The notes below the pieces were generated by a model. That model had not been told where the DNA came from. It did not search any database and saw nothing but the letters and a program-made list of their open reading frames with translations. Position numbers and translations under genes: made by a program. A stretch of DNA of 9,986 nucleotides, from assembly GCA_011043375.1 (NCBI GenBank), contig DQYP01000283.1, positions 1-9,986 on the forward strand, read 5' to 3'. The DNA comes from Thermotogaceae bacterium. Lineage in GTDB: Bacteria > Thermotogota > Thermotogae > B21-G9 > HyVt-16. Below, piece after piece: positions 1-6,398 of this stretch. Position 1 is the first letter of the stretch. Each line of letters opens with the position of its first letter.

Positions 1-132
1 GATGGTTTGAACAGAATCTATACTGCACAGAGGCTTTACATGTTCGCTTACAAGAAAACCATACACAACATCGAGCCGGCAGCTTGGGGTGGAATGCTCT
101 GGAACGCATATGCAATTTGGAAAGAACAATAA
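1..132 (+). CDS. C-terminal fragment of a probable ABC transporter substrate-binding protein (family 5, Opp/Dpp type), partial
   Basis: Frame 1 is open from the window edge to TAA at 130-132 and encodes 43 residues, beginning DGLNRIYTAQ and ending NAYAIWKEQ. The 5' part of the gene lies outside the window. The fragment contains no diagnostic domain. The call rests on its position directly ahead of oppB- and oppC-like genes on the same strand, the usual order for binding protein and permeases in Thermotoga Opp operons, and on an aromatic-rich tail compatible with that family. A family-5 protein would sit outside the membrane and hand a peptide or oligosaccharide to the permeases. The 80-nt gap to oppB carries a strong hairpin, as often seen after abundant binding-protein genes. 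That this is a coding tail is fairly certain; the family is inferred from context. Confidence 0.7.
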   Translation, partial: DGLNRIYTAQRLYMFAYKKTIHNIEPAAWGGMLWNAYAIWKEQ

Positions 133-156
133 TACGATGTTGAATTAGAGTTAGAG

Positions 157-185
157 AGGCCAGGGAGTTCAAAAGTCCCTGGCCT
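157..185 (+). terminator. Intercistronic hairpin between binding-protein and oppB genes
   Basis: A perfect 10-bp inverted repeat (AGGCCAGGGA at 157-166, TCCCTGGCCT at 176-185) flanks a 9-nt loop. It is followed by ATTCATTAAAGG, not a T-run, so it is a poor Rho-independent terminator. It more likely acts as a 3'-end stabiliser or a partial attenuator, keeping binding-protein mRNA more abundant than permease mRNA. The oppB ribosome-binding site begins about 10 nt downstream. Confidence 0.75.
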
Positions 186-212
186 ATTCATTAAAGGAGG
201 GAAAACTTCCAA

Positions 213-1184
213 GTGATAAAGTACATAGTGAGAAGATTGATATTGGCGATACCAGTATTGTTTGGAGTGTCTATTATATCTTTCATAATAATCTCTGCTG
301 CACCAGGTGATTTTCTTGATGTTTTGAGGATGAATCCTGCAGTTGGTGAGGCAACTATAAAGGCATTAGAAAGACAATTTGGTTTGGATAAAAGCCCAAT
401 AGTTCAATATTTTTTGTGGTTAAAAGAAGTTTTAAAGGGAAATTTTGGTTACTCATTCCAGTTTAGAAGACCCGTGTTTGAATTGATATGGGGAAGACTC
501 GGTGCGACACTTTTGTTAACCATCACTACCATGATTTTTCAATGGACTATAGGAGTGGCCCTTGGTATATTCTCTGCCTTAAAGCGTTATACTTGGACGG
601 ATCAAGTTTTAACCGTGATTGCTTTTATTGGTATCTCCATACCCAATTTTTTCTTTGCCTTGCTGTTTTTGTATTTTGCAGCCAAAACAGGATGGTTCCC
701 AATAGGAGGGATAATTTCAAAGAACTTCGATCAAATGAATGCATTTCAGAAGTTTCTTGATTATCTGTATCATGTGTTTGGGCCAATGTTAACTCTTGGA
801 ACAGCTGGGCTCGCAGGGATAATGAGACAAATGAGAGGACAAATGCTCGACCAGATGAATCAGGATTTTGTTATGTTTGCAAGGGCAAAAGGAATGCCAG
901 AAAAGGTCGTTATATTCAAACATACCTTGAGGAATGCGATAAATCCACTTGTTACTATGTTCGGATATCAGATTTCAAGCCTTTTGGGCGGAGCCGTTTT
1001 AACTGAGACCGTTTTTGGATGGCCAGGAATGGGTAGATTGATAATACAGGCACTTTTGGCTCAAGATTTATATTTGGTGATGGCTTCCTTGTTGTTGAGT
1101 TCTTTGATGTTAATAATAGGAAATCTGATCGCTGATATTCTTCTGGCATGGGTTGATCCAAGAATAAGATATCGTTTCATGTAG
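213..1184 (+). CDS. oppB: OppB/DppB-like ABC transporter permease
   Basis: This 323-residue integral membrane protein belongs to the OppB/DppB (BPD_transp_1) family and forms half of the membrane channel of a peptide/oligosaccharide importer. Hydrophobic segments lie near residues 9-29, 99-121, 134-157, 190-205, 246-266 and 291-312. Typical family landmarks are the N-terminal YIVRRLILAIPVLFGVS helix, the QFGLD and GNFGYS segments before TM2, the cytoplasmic EAA loop (ARAKGMPEKVVIFKHTLRNA, about residues 223-242) that docks the ATPase, the FGWPGMG motif and the C-terminal VDPRIRY. Length is normal for the family. The start is GTG, supported by GGAGGG at 196-201, 11 nt upstream. Its stop codon overlaps the oppC ribosome-binding site, so the two genes are co-transcribed. 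Substrate cannot be deduced: Thermotoga Opp homologues often carry sugars. Confidence 0.93.
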   Translation: MIKYIVRRLILAIPVLFGVSIISFIIISAAPGDFLDVLRMNPAVGEATIKALERQFGLDKSPIVQYFLWLKEVLKGNFGYSFQFRRPVFELIWGRLGATLLLTITTMIFQWTIGVALGIFSALKRYTWTDQVLTVIAFIGISIPNFFFALLFLYFAAKTGWFPIGGIISKNFDQMNAFQKFLDYLYHVFGPMLTLGTAGLAGIMRQMRGQMLDQMNQDFVMFARAKGMPEKVVIFKHTLRNAINPLVTMFGYQISSLLGGAVLTETVFGWPGMGRLIIQALLAQDLYLVMASLLLSSLMLIIGNLIADILLAWVDPRIRYRFM

Positions 1185-1197
1185 GAGGATTGATACA

Positions 1198-2727
1198 GTG
1201 AACGAGAAAAAGAATGTGAATGATATAAATAAGAATATCGATGAACTCTTTGAGGTTGAGTACTTAAGTAGGTGGCGCTTGATACTGAGAGCTTTCAAAC
1301 GTCACAGGTTGGGAACGGTTTCTTTTTGGATTTTGGTCGTTTTCTATCTTTTAGCCATATTCGCCGATTTTTTATCTCCATACAATCCTTATGAACAGAG
1401 TTTAACAACCAGATTTGCTGCTCCAACCAAGATCAGATGGACGTACAAAGGAAAATTCGTTGGACCGTATGTTTTCCCAATCATGGGTTATAGGGATCCT
1501 GTGACCTATGAAAGATATTATGTTGATGCATCTGAGATTGCTTATGTCAAGGGCCAAGATTCGAATGGAAAAAGCTTCGAAGTAGAAGTGGGAAAAAATG
1601 ACGTAGAGAAGATAGTTTTGATGGTTGAAAAACGAGAAAAAGCCATTGGAGAAAAGGGAGAAATTTTGCTCAAAAGGAGTTCATCCGAGAAAAATATGAT
1701 AGCTATAAATGAAGCCGAGCTCATAAAAAATGGTATCACGAGATTTTACGACAGCAATGAGGATACGATAAAGATATACACTAGAAATCCAATGTATTCA
1801 TATAAATTGAAGAGGGTAGGTAATGTAAAACAAATATTGATAGAAAGAATATTGAAGAGTTTGATGATAATAAAAAAGGACAACAATGTAGAGATAATCG
1901 ATTCACCGAAGATAGAGGACTTCGACTTTAAAATATACAGGATAAAGTTTTTCATAAGATCTTGGCATTACAAACTTTTATGGCTGATACCTACTGATGT
2001 GCATTTTTTTGGTGTGGATGAACCAGCCAAGCTGTATTTGTTCGGGTCTGATAAGTACGGTAGAGATGTATGGACGAGGGTATTGTTCGGTTCGAGAATT
2101 TCCCTCTCGATAGGATTCGTAGGTATAGCTATAACCTTCGTTTTGGGATTGTTCCTTGGGGGAATCTCTGGATATTTTGGTGGCTGGATAGATGAAGGAA
2201 TGATGAGAGTTACCGAGGTGTTGATGTCCATCCCTAGCTTTTATCTGTTGATATCTTTGAGGGCCATTTTACCAATGGATCTACCATCGACCACAACTTA
2301 TTTCATGCTCGTTGTGATTTTAAGTTTCATAGGTTGGCCGGGAATGTCGAGGGTTATAAGAGGGATGGTTTTGTCAATAAAACAAATGGAGTTTGTGGAC
2401 GCAGCAAGAGCCATGGGTTTTCCTGCCGGTAGAATAATATGGAGGCATATATTGCCTAACACGGCAACCTACGTTATAGTGGCAGCCACCTTGAGTATAC
2501 CGGGATACATATTGGGTGAGGCTGGATTGAGTTTCTTGGGGCTCGGAATAAGGGAGCCTCAATCGAGTTGGGGATTGATGCTCGCTCAAGCACAAGATAT
2601 AACAGTTTTACAGCACTATCCCTGGCTTTTGATTCCTGGTGCATTCTTGTTCGCTGCTGTCTTGACTTTTAATTTGTTAGGTGATGCCTTGAGAGATGCA
2701 TTCGATCCAAGATCCTTAGGCCAGTGA
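1198..2727 (+). CDS. oppC: OppC/DppC-like ABC transporter permease with a large extra segment after the first membrane helix
   Basis: This is the second permease of the Opp-like importer and should pair with the OppB-like protein just upstream. At 509 residues it is well above the roughly 300 of ordinary OppC. TM1 is at about 43-59, followed by the family's LSPYNPYEQ motif. The transport domain resumes only at about 265 (IPTDVHFFGVDEP, LFGSDKYGRDVWTRVLFGSR at 281-300) and includes the EAA loop (DAARAMGFPAGRIIWRHILP, 401-420) and the C-terminal GEAGLSFLGLG and DALRDAFDPR motifs. Residues 111-243 form a charged, Lys/Glu/Ile-rich stretch with no evident membrane helix. By topology it should lie outside the cytoplasmic membrane. 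The start is GTG with AGGAGG at 1183-1188, overlapping the oppB TAG stop. The gene ends in tandem stops TGA-TAA running into a terminator. No oppD or oppF follows. Confidence 0.93.
   Translation: MNEKKNVNDINKNIDELFEVEYLSRWRLILRAFKRHRLGTVSFWILVVFYLLAIFADFLSPYNPYEQSLTTRFAAPTKIRWTYKGKFVGPYVFPIMGYRDPVTYERYYVDASEIAYVKGQDSNGKSFEVEVGKNDVEKIVLMVEKREKAIGEKGEILLKRSSSEKNMIAINEAELIKNGITRFYDSNEDTIKIYTRNPMYSYKLKRVGNVKQILIERILKSLMIIKKDNNVEIIDSPKIEDFDFKIYRIKFFIRSWHYKLLWLIPTDVHFFGVDEPAKLYLFGSDKYGRDVWTRVLFGSRISLSIGFVGIAITFVLGLFLGGISGYFGGWIDEGMMRVTEVLMSIPSFYLLISLRAILPMDLPSTTTYFMLVVILSFIGWPGMSRVIRGMVLSIKQMEFVDAARAMGFPAGRIIWRHILPNTATYVIVAATLSIPGYILGEAGLSFLGLGIREPQSSWGLMLAQAQDITVLQHYPWLLIPGAFLFAAVLTFNLLGDALRDAFDPRSLGQ
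1528..1926 (+). other. Segment encoding the extra extracytoplasmic region of the OppC-like permease
   Basis: This stretch covers residues 111-243 of the OppC-like protein. It lies between a segment that resembles other long-form OppC proteins (PVTYERYYVD, to residue 110) and one that resembles them again (FKIYRIKFFIRSWHYKLLWL, 244-263). The inserted part is hydrophilic, rich in Lys, Glu and Ile, and has no cysteines, no clear motif and no hydrophobic helix long enough to span a membrane. The reading frame is intact throughout. The boundaries are approximate because they are drawn from memory of the family rather than from an alignment. Confidence 0.55.
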
Positions 2728-2728
2728 T

Positions 2729-2755
2729 AAAAGCCCCCCTTAATAGGGGGCTTTT
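2729..2755. terminator. Bidirectional Rho-independent terminator between convergent operons
   Basis: A 10-bp stem pairs AAAAGCCCCC (2729-2738) with GGGGGCTTTT (2746-2755) around a 7-nt loop. Each strand yields a GC-rich stem followed by four U residues, so it can end both the opp transcript (+) and the arabinofuranosidase operon (-). It starts within the second of the tandem oppC stop codons, and its last base is part of the TGA of the opposing gene. It therefore fills the whole 27-bp convergent gap. Confidence 0.92.
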
Positions 2756-4611
2756 CAACATTCTGTTAACCACACGCTCATCTTGCCCTGTTCTCTGTTT
2801 GCCCAGACGAAATACGGTATCAGTCTGAATTTAACTGTTTTCGAAGAGGTTTTTAACTCACCCACTGAATTGTACAGCCTGTTTTTCCAAGCATCTTCCG
2901 TTAACAATCCTTCACCATCGAGAACAACTACTCCACCGAGTAAATTCTCAAGATATTTCGCTTCAACATTGTGAGAGATGTTCAATTTTGATGGATCGAT
3001 ATCTTTATTGTCAACTTGTTCAAAACAATAAACAATTGGACCTCTTTTGAAAGCGACTTTGCCAATATTTTCCTTAACCATTGGATGACTCTTTATCAAT
3101 CTTACTTTCATTGGGAACTCTATTTCTAAAGTATCTTTTTTACCCCAAATCCTTCTTATTTCTAAGTAACCTTTATTAAATTTCATATCGACTTTTTCAC
3201 CATTTACTCTGATTTCAAAATCCTCTTTTACCCATTCCGGTATCCTCAAAAATAGTGAAAATTCTTCTGGCTGATCTGCATGGATATCCATTTCGACTTT
3301 TTCGCTCCAAGGATACTCAGTTTTTTGAACAATTTTGATTTTCCTACCGAAATCCACTATTGATTCACTTGACTCATAGAAATTAACCCAAATTCCCTTA
3401 TCAGAAACTGTATATATATAACCTGGAAACTGGGTCAATATTCGTATTATGTTCGTAGGACAACAGGCACAATCGTACCATTCTCTCCTTTTTTGATTTT
3501 CATCGGCTTCCAGGGGATTAACGTAAAAATATTTTTTTCCATCCAACGAAATACCTGGTAGTATCCCGTTGTATAGGGTTTGTTCCATCAGGTCCAAGAA
3601 TTGCGAGTTCGCAGTTAAAAGAAACATCCTCCAATTCCACATGAAACTGGCTATGGCCGCACAAGTCTCAGCATATGCTTCTTTGTTGGGAAGTTCGTAA
3701 TCCTCTCCAAAGGCTTCGCCTTCGTGCCGTGAGCCGATGCCACCTGTTATGTACATTTTCTTCTCTGTCATGTTCGACCACAGCTTTTTTAGTGTTTCAA
3801 GGAGTTCTTCATCACCGTTTTCCATATAAAGATCCGTTGCCCCACAGCACAGATAAACCATTCTAACGGCATGTCCAACGACTTCTTCTAATTTCTTGAA
3901 TGGTTTATGGTCCGCAGTATATTTAGTGCCACCCGCATATCCTTTTCCACGATTATCTATAAAGAATTTTGCGAGATTCAGATATTTGTTCTCTCTGGTT
4001 TCCCTGTAAAGTTCGACAAGTGCCATTTCTATCTCCGGATGTCCCGGAGCACCTAACTTTTTGTTTTCACCAAAAACGCTCGCTATGTGGTCAGCGAATT
4101 TCCTTGCTACATTGAACAATTTGTCTTCCCCTGTAACCCTTTTGTGCAGTATCGCAGCCTGTATTAAATGACCAGCACAATACAATTCATGCATGTTTGC
4201 TAAATCCGTCCATCGATCTTTTTTCTTATCGAATGTGAAAAAAGTATTCAAATAACCATCTTCATCTTGAGCATCTTCAATTTCCCTTATTACTGCATCT
4301 ATTTTTTGCTTGAGATCGTTATTCGATGGCAAATTTATCAAAGCGCTCGAAGCCGCTTCTAACCATTTGTAAACATCCGAATCGTTGAAGAAAAAACCTT
4401 GGAAATCCCCCTTGATTTTTCCAGATGCCCTTCTAAAGTTATCTATCCTTCCTGTTTTCTCTAATATCTCGTATTGATAAGGTATGGTAGTATTTACTAC
4501 TCTACCCAGGTATTTTCCCATGAAACCTGATATTTTCACATTTTTCATTGGAATCGTTTTCAATACTGCATTGGGACTTCTTGAATTATCGAGTACGAAC
4601 GTTCTATCCAT
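2755..4611 (-). CDS. Beta-L-arabinofuranosidase, glycoside hydrolase family 127
   Basis: This 618-residue enzyme belongs to GH127 (PF07944, formerly DUF1680), whose founding member HypBA1 of Bifidobacterium longum releases L-arabinose from beta-1,2-linked arabinofuranosyl groups. An (alpha/alpha)6-barrel should span roughly residues 20-400, followed by beta-sandwich domains. The HypBA1 active site maps well: acid/base Glu299 in HEGEAF, zinc ligands Glu315 and Cys317 in AETCAA (16 residues on, as in HypBA1), and the CACC motif 381-384. There Cys383 is the expected nucleophile and zinc ligand and Cys384 the last ligand. Conserved HELYCAGH (141-148) and GHPEIEMALVELYRET (190-205) are also present. 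There is no signal peptide, so it acts in the cytoplasm on imported oligosaccharides. ATG follows AAGGGG at 7 nt, embedded in the end of the preceding permease gene. It is the last gene of the operon. The family is near certain; the exact linkage cleaved is inferred. Confidence 0.93.
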   Translation of the reverse strand: MDRTFVLDNSRSPNAVLKTIPMKNVKISGFMGKYLGRVVNTTIPYQYEILEKTGRIDNFRRASGKIKGDFQGFFFNDSDVYKWLEAASSALINLPSNNDLKQKIDAVIREIEDAQDEDGYLNTFFTFDKKKDRWTDLANMHELYCAGHLIQAAILHKRVTGEDKLFNVARKFADHIASVFGENKKLGAPGHPEIEMALVELYRETRENKYLNLAKFFIDNRGKGYAGGTKYTADHKPFKKLEEVVGHAVRMVYLCCGATDLYMENGDEELLETLKKLWSNMTEKKMYITGGIGSRHEGEAFGEDYELPNKEAYAETCAAIASFMWNWRMFLLTANSQFLDLMEQTLYNGILPGISLDGKKYFYVNPLEADENQKRREWYDCACCPTNIIRILTQFPGYIYTVSDKGIWVNFYESSESIVDFGRKIKIVQKTEYPWSEKVEMDIHADQPEEFSLFLRIPEWVKEDFEIRVNGEKVDMKFNKGYLEIRRIWGKKDTLEIEFPMKVRLIKSHPMVKENIGKVAFKRGPIVYCFEQVDNKDIDPSKLNISHNVEAKYLENLLGGVVVLDGEGLLTEDAWKNRLYNSVGELKTSSKTVKFRLIPYFVWANREQGKMSVWLTEC

Positions 4612-4615
4612 ATTT

Positions 4616-5461
4616 TCACCCCTTCAATCCAGTCAATGTGATACCTTGGACAAAGAATTTTTGACCTATGAAGAACAAGATTATTGGTGGCAATATCATA
4701 ACTGTTGATGCTGCCATCAAATAATTCCACTGTCCCGTGTACATTCCAACGAATGTGGCTAATCCAACTGCAAGGGTGTATTTATCGGGATCATTCAAGT
4801 AAACTATTGGTCCCAATAAATCGTTCCAAACTGACATAAAAGTGAAGATAGCCACTGTTAATATCGCTGGCTTGGATAATGGGATGATGACTTTCCAGAG
4901 AACCTGTAAGGGAGTTGCACCATCGAGATAAGCGGCTTCATCCAATTCATAAGGTATCGTGAGAAAAAATTGTCTCAATAAAAATACATTGAACATCCCA
5001 CCTCCAAACCAGGCAGGAACAGTTAGTGGAAGAAAAGTATTTATACCTCCCAAAGCTTTCCAAAGTAGAAAAGTTGGGATCAGTGTAACAACATATGGGA
5101 CCATCAGCGAGGTGAGAAGAACGGAAAATATTTTATCTCTGCCCTTCCATCTGAGTCTGCTGAAAGCAAAAGCGGACATCGTTGATGTGATTATGACCCC
5201 AGCCTCAACGAATATTAAAATTGTTATGGTGTTCAATGCGTATCTTCCAAATGGAACAGCTGTTAGAGCTTCAGGGTAATTCTGCCACCTGAAAGGTCTT
5301 GGAATCCATTCGGGAGGTAAAATAAAGATTTGTCCGATATCCATGAAAGAGCTTCTAACAAGCCATATAAAAGGTAAAAGAAAACTCACAGATGCAACCA
5401 ATAAAATTAAGTATATAATGATTTTACTGATAACTTTCGAATTTTTCTTAATAGGATTCAT
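4616..5461 (-). CDS. Sugar ABC transporter permease, MalG/CUT1 type
   Basis: This 281-residue permease of the BPD_transp_1 superfamily (COG0395, MalG/LacG/UgpE type) is one of the two channel subunits of a carbohydrate importer. Hydrophobic segments lie near 13-35, 77-100, 112-135, 143-165, 196-216 and 251-268. The EAA loop DEAAYLDGATPLQVLWKVII (174-193), followed by PLSKP, contacts the ATPase. The N-terminal SSFMDIGQIFILPPEWIP and C-terminal FVQGITLTGLKG are typical of MalG-type subunits. I chose ATG at 5461 over an in-frame GTG at 5479: AAGGGG lies 8 nt upstream of the ATG, and the stop of the upstream permease is one base away (TAA-C-ATG), suggesting translational coupling. It is followed 4 nt later by the GH127 gene. 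No ATPase gene is in the operon, so a shared MsmK/UgpC-type ATPase from elsewhere is expected. Confidence 0.93.
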   Translation of the reverse strand: MNPIKKNSKVISKIIIYLILLVASVSFLLPFIWLVRSSFMDIGQIFILPPEWIPRPFRWQNYPEALTAVPFGRYALNTITILIFVEAGVIITSTMSAFAFSRLRWKGRDKIFSVLLTSLMVPYVVTLIPTFLLWKALGGINTFLPLTVPAWFGGGMFNVFLLRQFFLTIPYELDEAAYLDGATPLQVLWKVIIPLSKPAILTVAIFTFMSVWNDLLGPIVYLNDPDKYTLAVGLATFVGMYTGQWNYLMAASTVMILPPIILFFIGQKFFVQGITLTGLKG

Positions 5462-5462
5462 G

Positions 5463-6347
5463 TTATCTACCCCTTCCACCTTCGTAATAAACCCAGTAAG
5501 AGGATGTCTTGAAAATCAATAATGTCAAAACCAATATCATGATGAAGAGAATTGTCGAGAGAGCACTTGCATAACCCATCCTTCCATATTGAAAGGCATT
5601 TTGATATATGTAATAGCAATAAAGCATGCTCGCGTAATTTGGACCACCGTTAGTCATCAAATAAGGTTGAGCAAATGCTTGAAAAGATGATATTAAACCC
5701 ATAACGAGGTTGAAGAATATGGTTGGAGTCATCATTGGAATCGTGACATGACGAAATTTGTGCCACCAATTTCCACCATCTATTGCGACTGCTTCATAAA
5801 GTTGCTGTGGAATTCCTTGAAGACCAGCCAAAAATATCATCATCGTGTATCCCATTCCCCAGGCGCTCATCATGATTAAAGAAGGTATCACTTGGTGTTC
5901 ATCGTATATCCATTGTAATCTTGAAAGACCAAAGATTTCCAAGATGTAATTCAATAACCCAAAATCTGGATTGAAAAGCCACAACCAAACGACCGCATTT
6001 GCAATCGCTGGAACAATCGAGGGTAGGAAGAAAATAGTTCTAAACAGTGGCAAAGCTCTTATCTTCCGATTGAGCAATAAAGCAGCTAAAAAGGCTGTAA
6101 CCATTGATACTATGACGCTTCCACCAGCGAAATACAATGTCACTATTATCGATTTTTTGGCAATAAAATCATCAAAAAAGATCTCTTTGTAGTTTGCTAA
6201 CCCTATGAACTCTGGAGATCCGGCTACAGACCAATCGGTAAAGCCAATCACAAAGGAAGCGATCATTGGCCCAAGGTTCCAAATCAAAAAACCTAAGATG
6301 GCAGGAAGTGCAAGAATTATTCCCCATTTAAGTTCGAGTTTTCTCAT
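5463..6347 (-). CDS. Sugar ABC transporter permease, MalF/CUT1 type
   Basis: This 294-residue permease (COG1175, MalF/UgpA/LacF type) is the partner of the MalG-type subunit encoded directly downstream. Membrane segments lie near 9-36, 67-92, 105-126, 153-177, 207-225 and 263-280. The short ectodomain carrying FTDWSVAGSPEFIGLANYKE is typical of MalF-type subunits without the large enterobacterial P2 loop. The EAA loop is YEAVAIDGGNWWHKFRHVTI (184-203), followed by PMMTP. The MTNGGP segment (231-236) is a common CUT1 signature. ATG start with GAGGAGG at 6359-6365, 11 nt upstream. The SD sits only 5 nt beyond the arm of a strong palindrome that follows the binding-protein gene, so expression may be tuned by read-through of that hairpin. 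Substrate is inferred from the flanking glycosidases. Confidence 0.93.
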   Translation of the reverse strand: MRKLELKWGIILALPAILGFLIWNLGPMIASFVIGFTDWSVAGSPEFIGLANYKEIFFDDFIAKKSIIVTLYFAGGSVIVSMVTAFLAALLLNRKIRALPLFRTIFFLPSIVPAIANAVVWLWLFNPDFGLLNYILEIFGLSRLQWIYDEHQVIPSLIMMSAWGMGYTMMIFLAGLQGIPQQLYEAVAIDGGNWWHKFRHVTIPMMTPTIFFNLVMGLISSFQAFAQPYLMTNGGPNYASMLYCYYIYQNAFQYGRMGYASALSTILFIMILVLTLLIFKTSSYWVYYEGGRGR

Positions 6348-6370
6348 CTGAAATCATACCTCCTCGATAA

Positions 6371-6398
6371 AAAACAGAGGGGGTACCCCCTCTGTTTT
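6371..6398 (-). terminator. Perfect 28-bp palindrome after the sugar-binding-protein gene; leaky terminator or attenuator
   Basis: The whole 28 bp is self-complementary, centred on GGTACC. As RNA it folds into a 12-bp stem with a 4-nt loop. Read on the - strand it is followed by six T residues (AAAACAGAGGGGG at one end, CTGTTTTTTATC on exit), which is a good intrinsic-terminator shape. It overlaps the TAA of the binding-protein gene by two bases and precedes the MalF-type SD by 5 nt. Because no promoter is visible between it and the permease, partial read-through is likely, giving more binding protein than permease. Confidence 0.88.

Noticed and set aside
4959..5279. 106-residue open frame on the + strand
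   Set aside because: It is antisense to the MalG-type permease, whose motifs are clear, and shows no independent coding signal.
5462..5479. In-frame GTG at 5479 as start of the MalG-type permease
   Set aside because: It would overlap the upstream gene by 17 bp. ATG 5461 has a well-spaced AAGGGG and sits one base beyond the upstream stop.
6371..6398. Palindrome considered as an operator for a dimeric repressor
   Set aside because: It lies after a stop codon, inside an operon, and has a T-run on the transcribed side, so a transcript hairpin explains it better than a protein-binding site.
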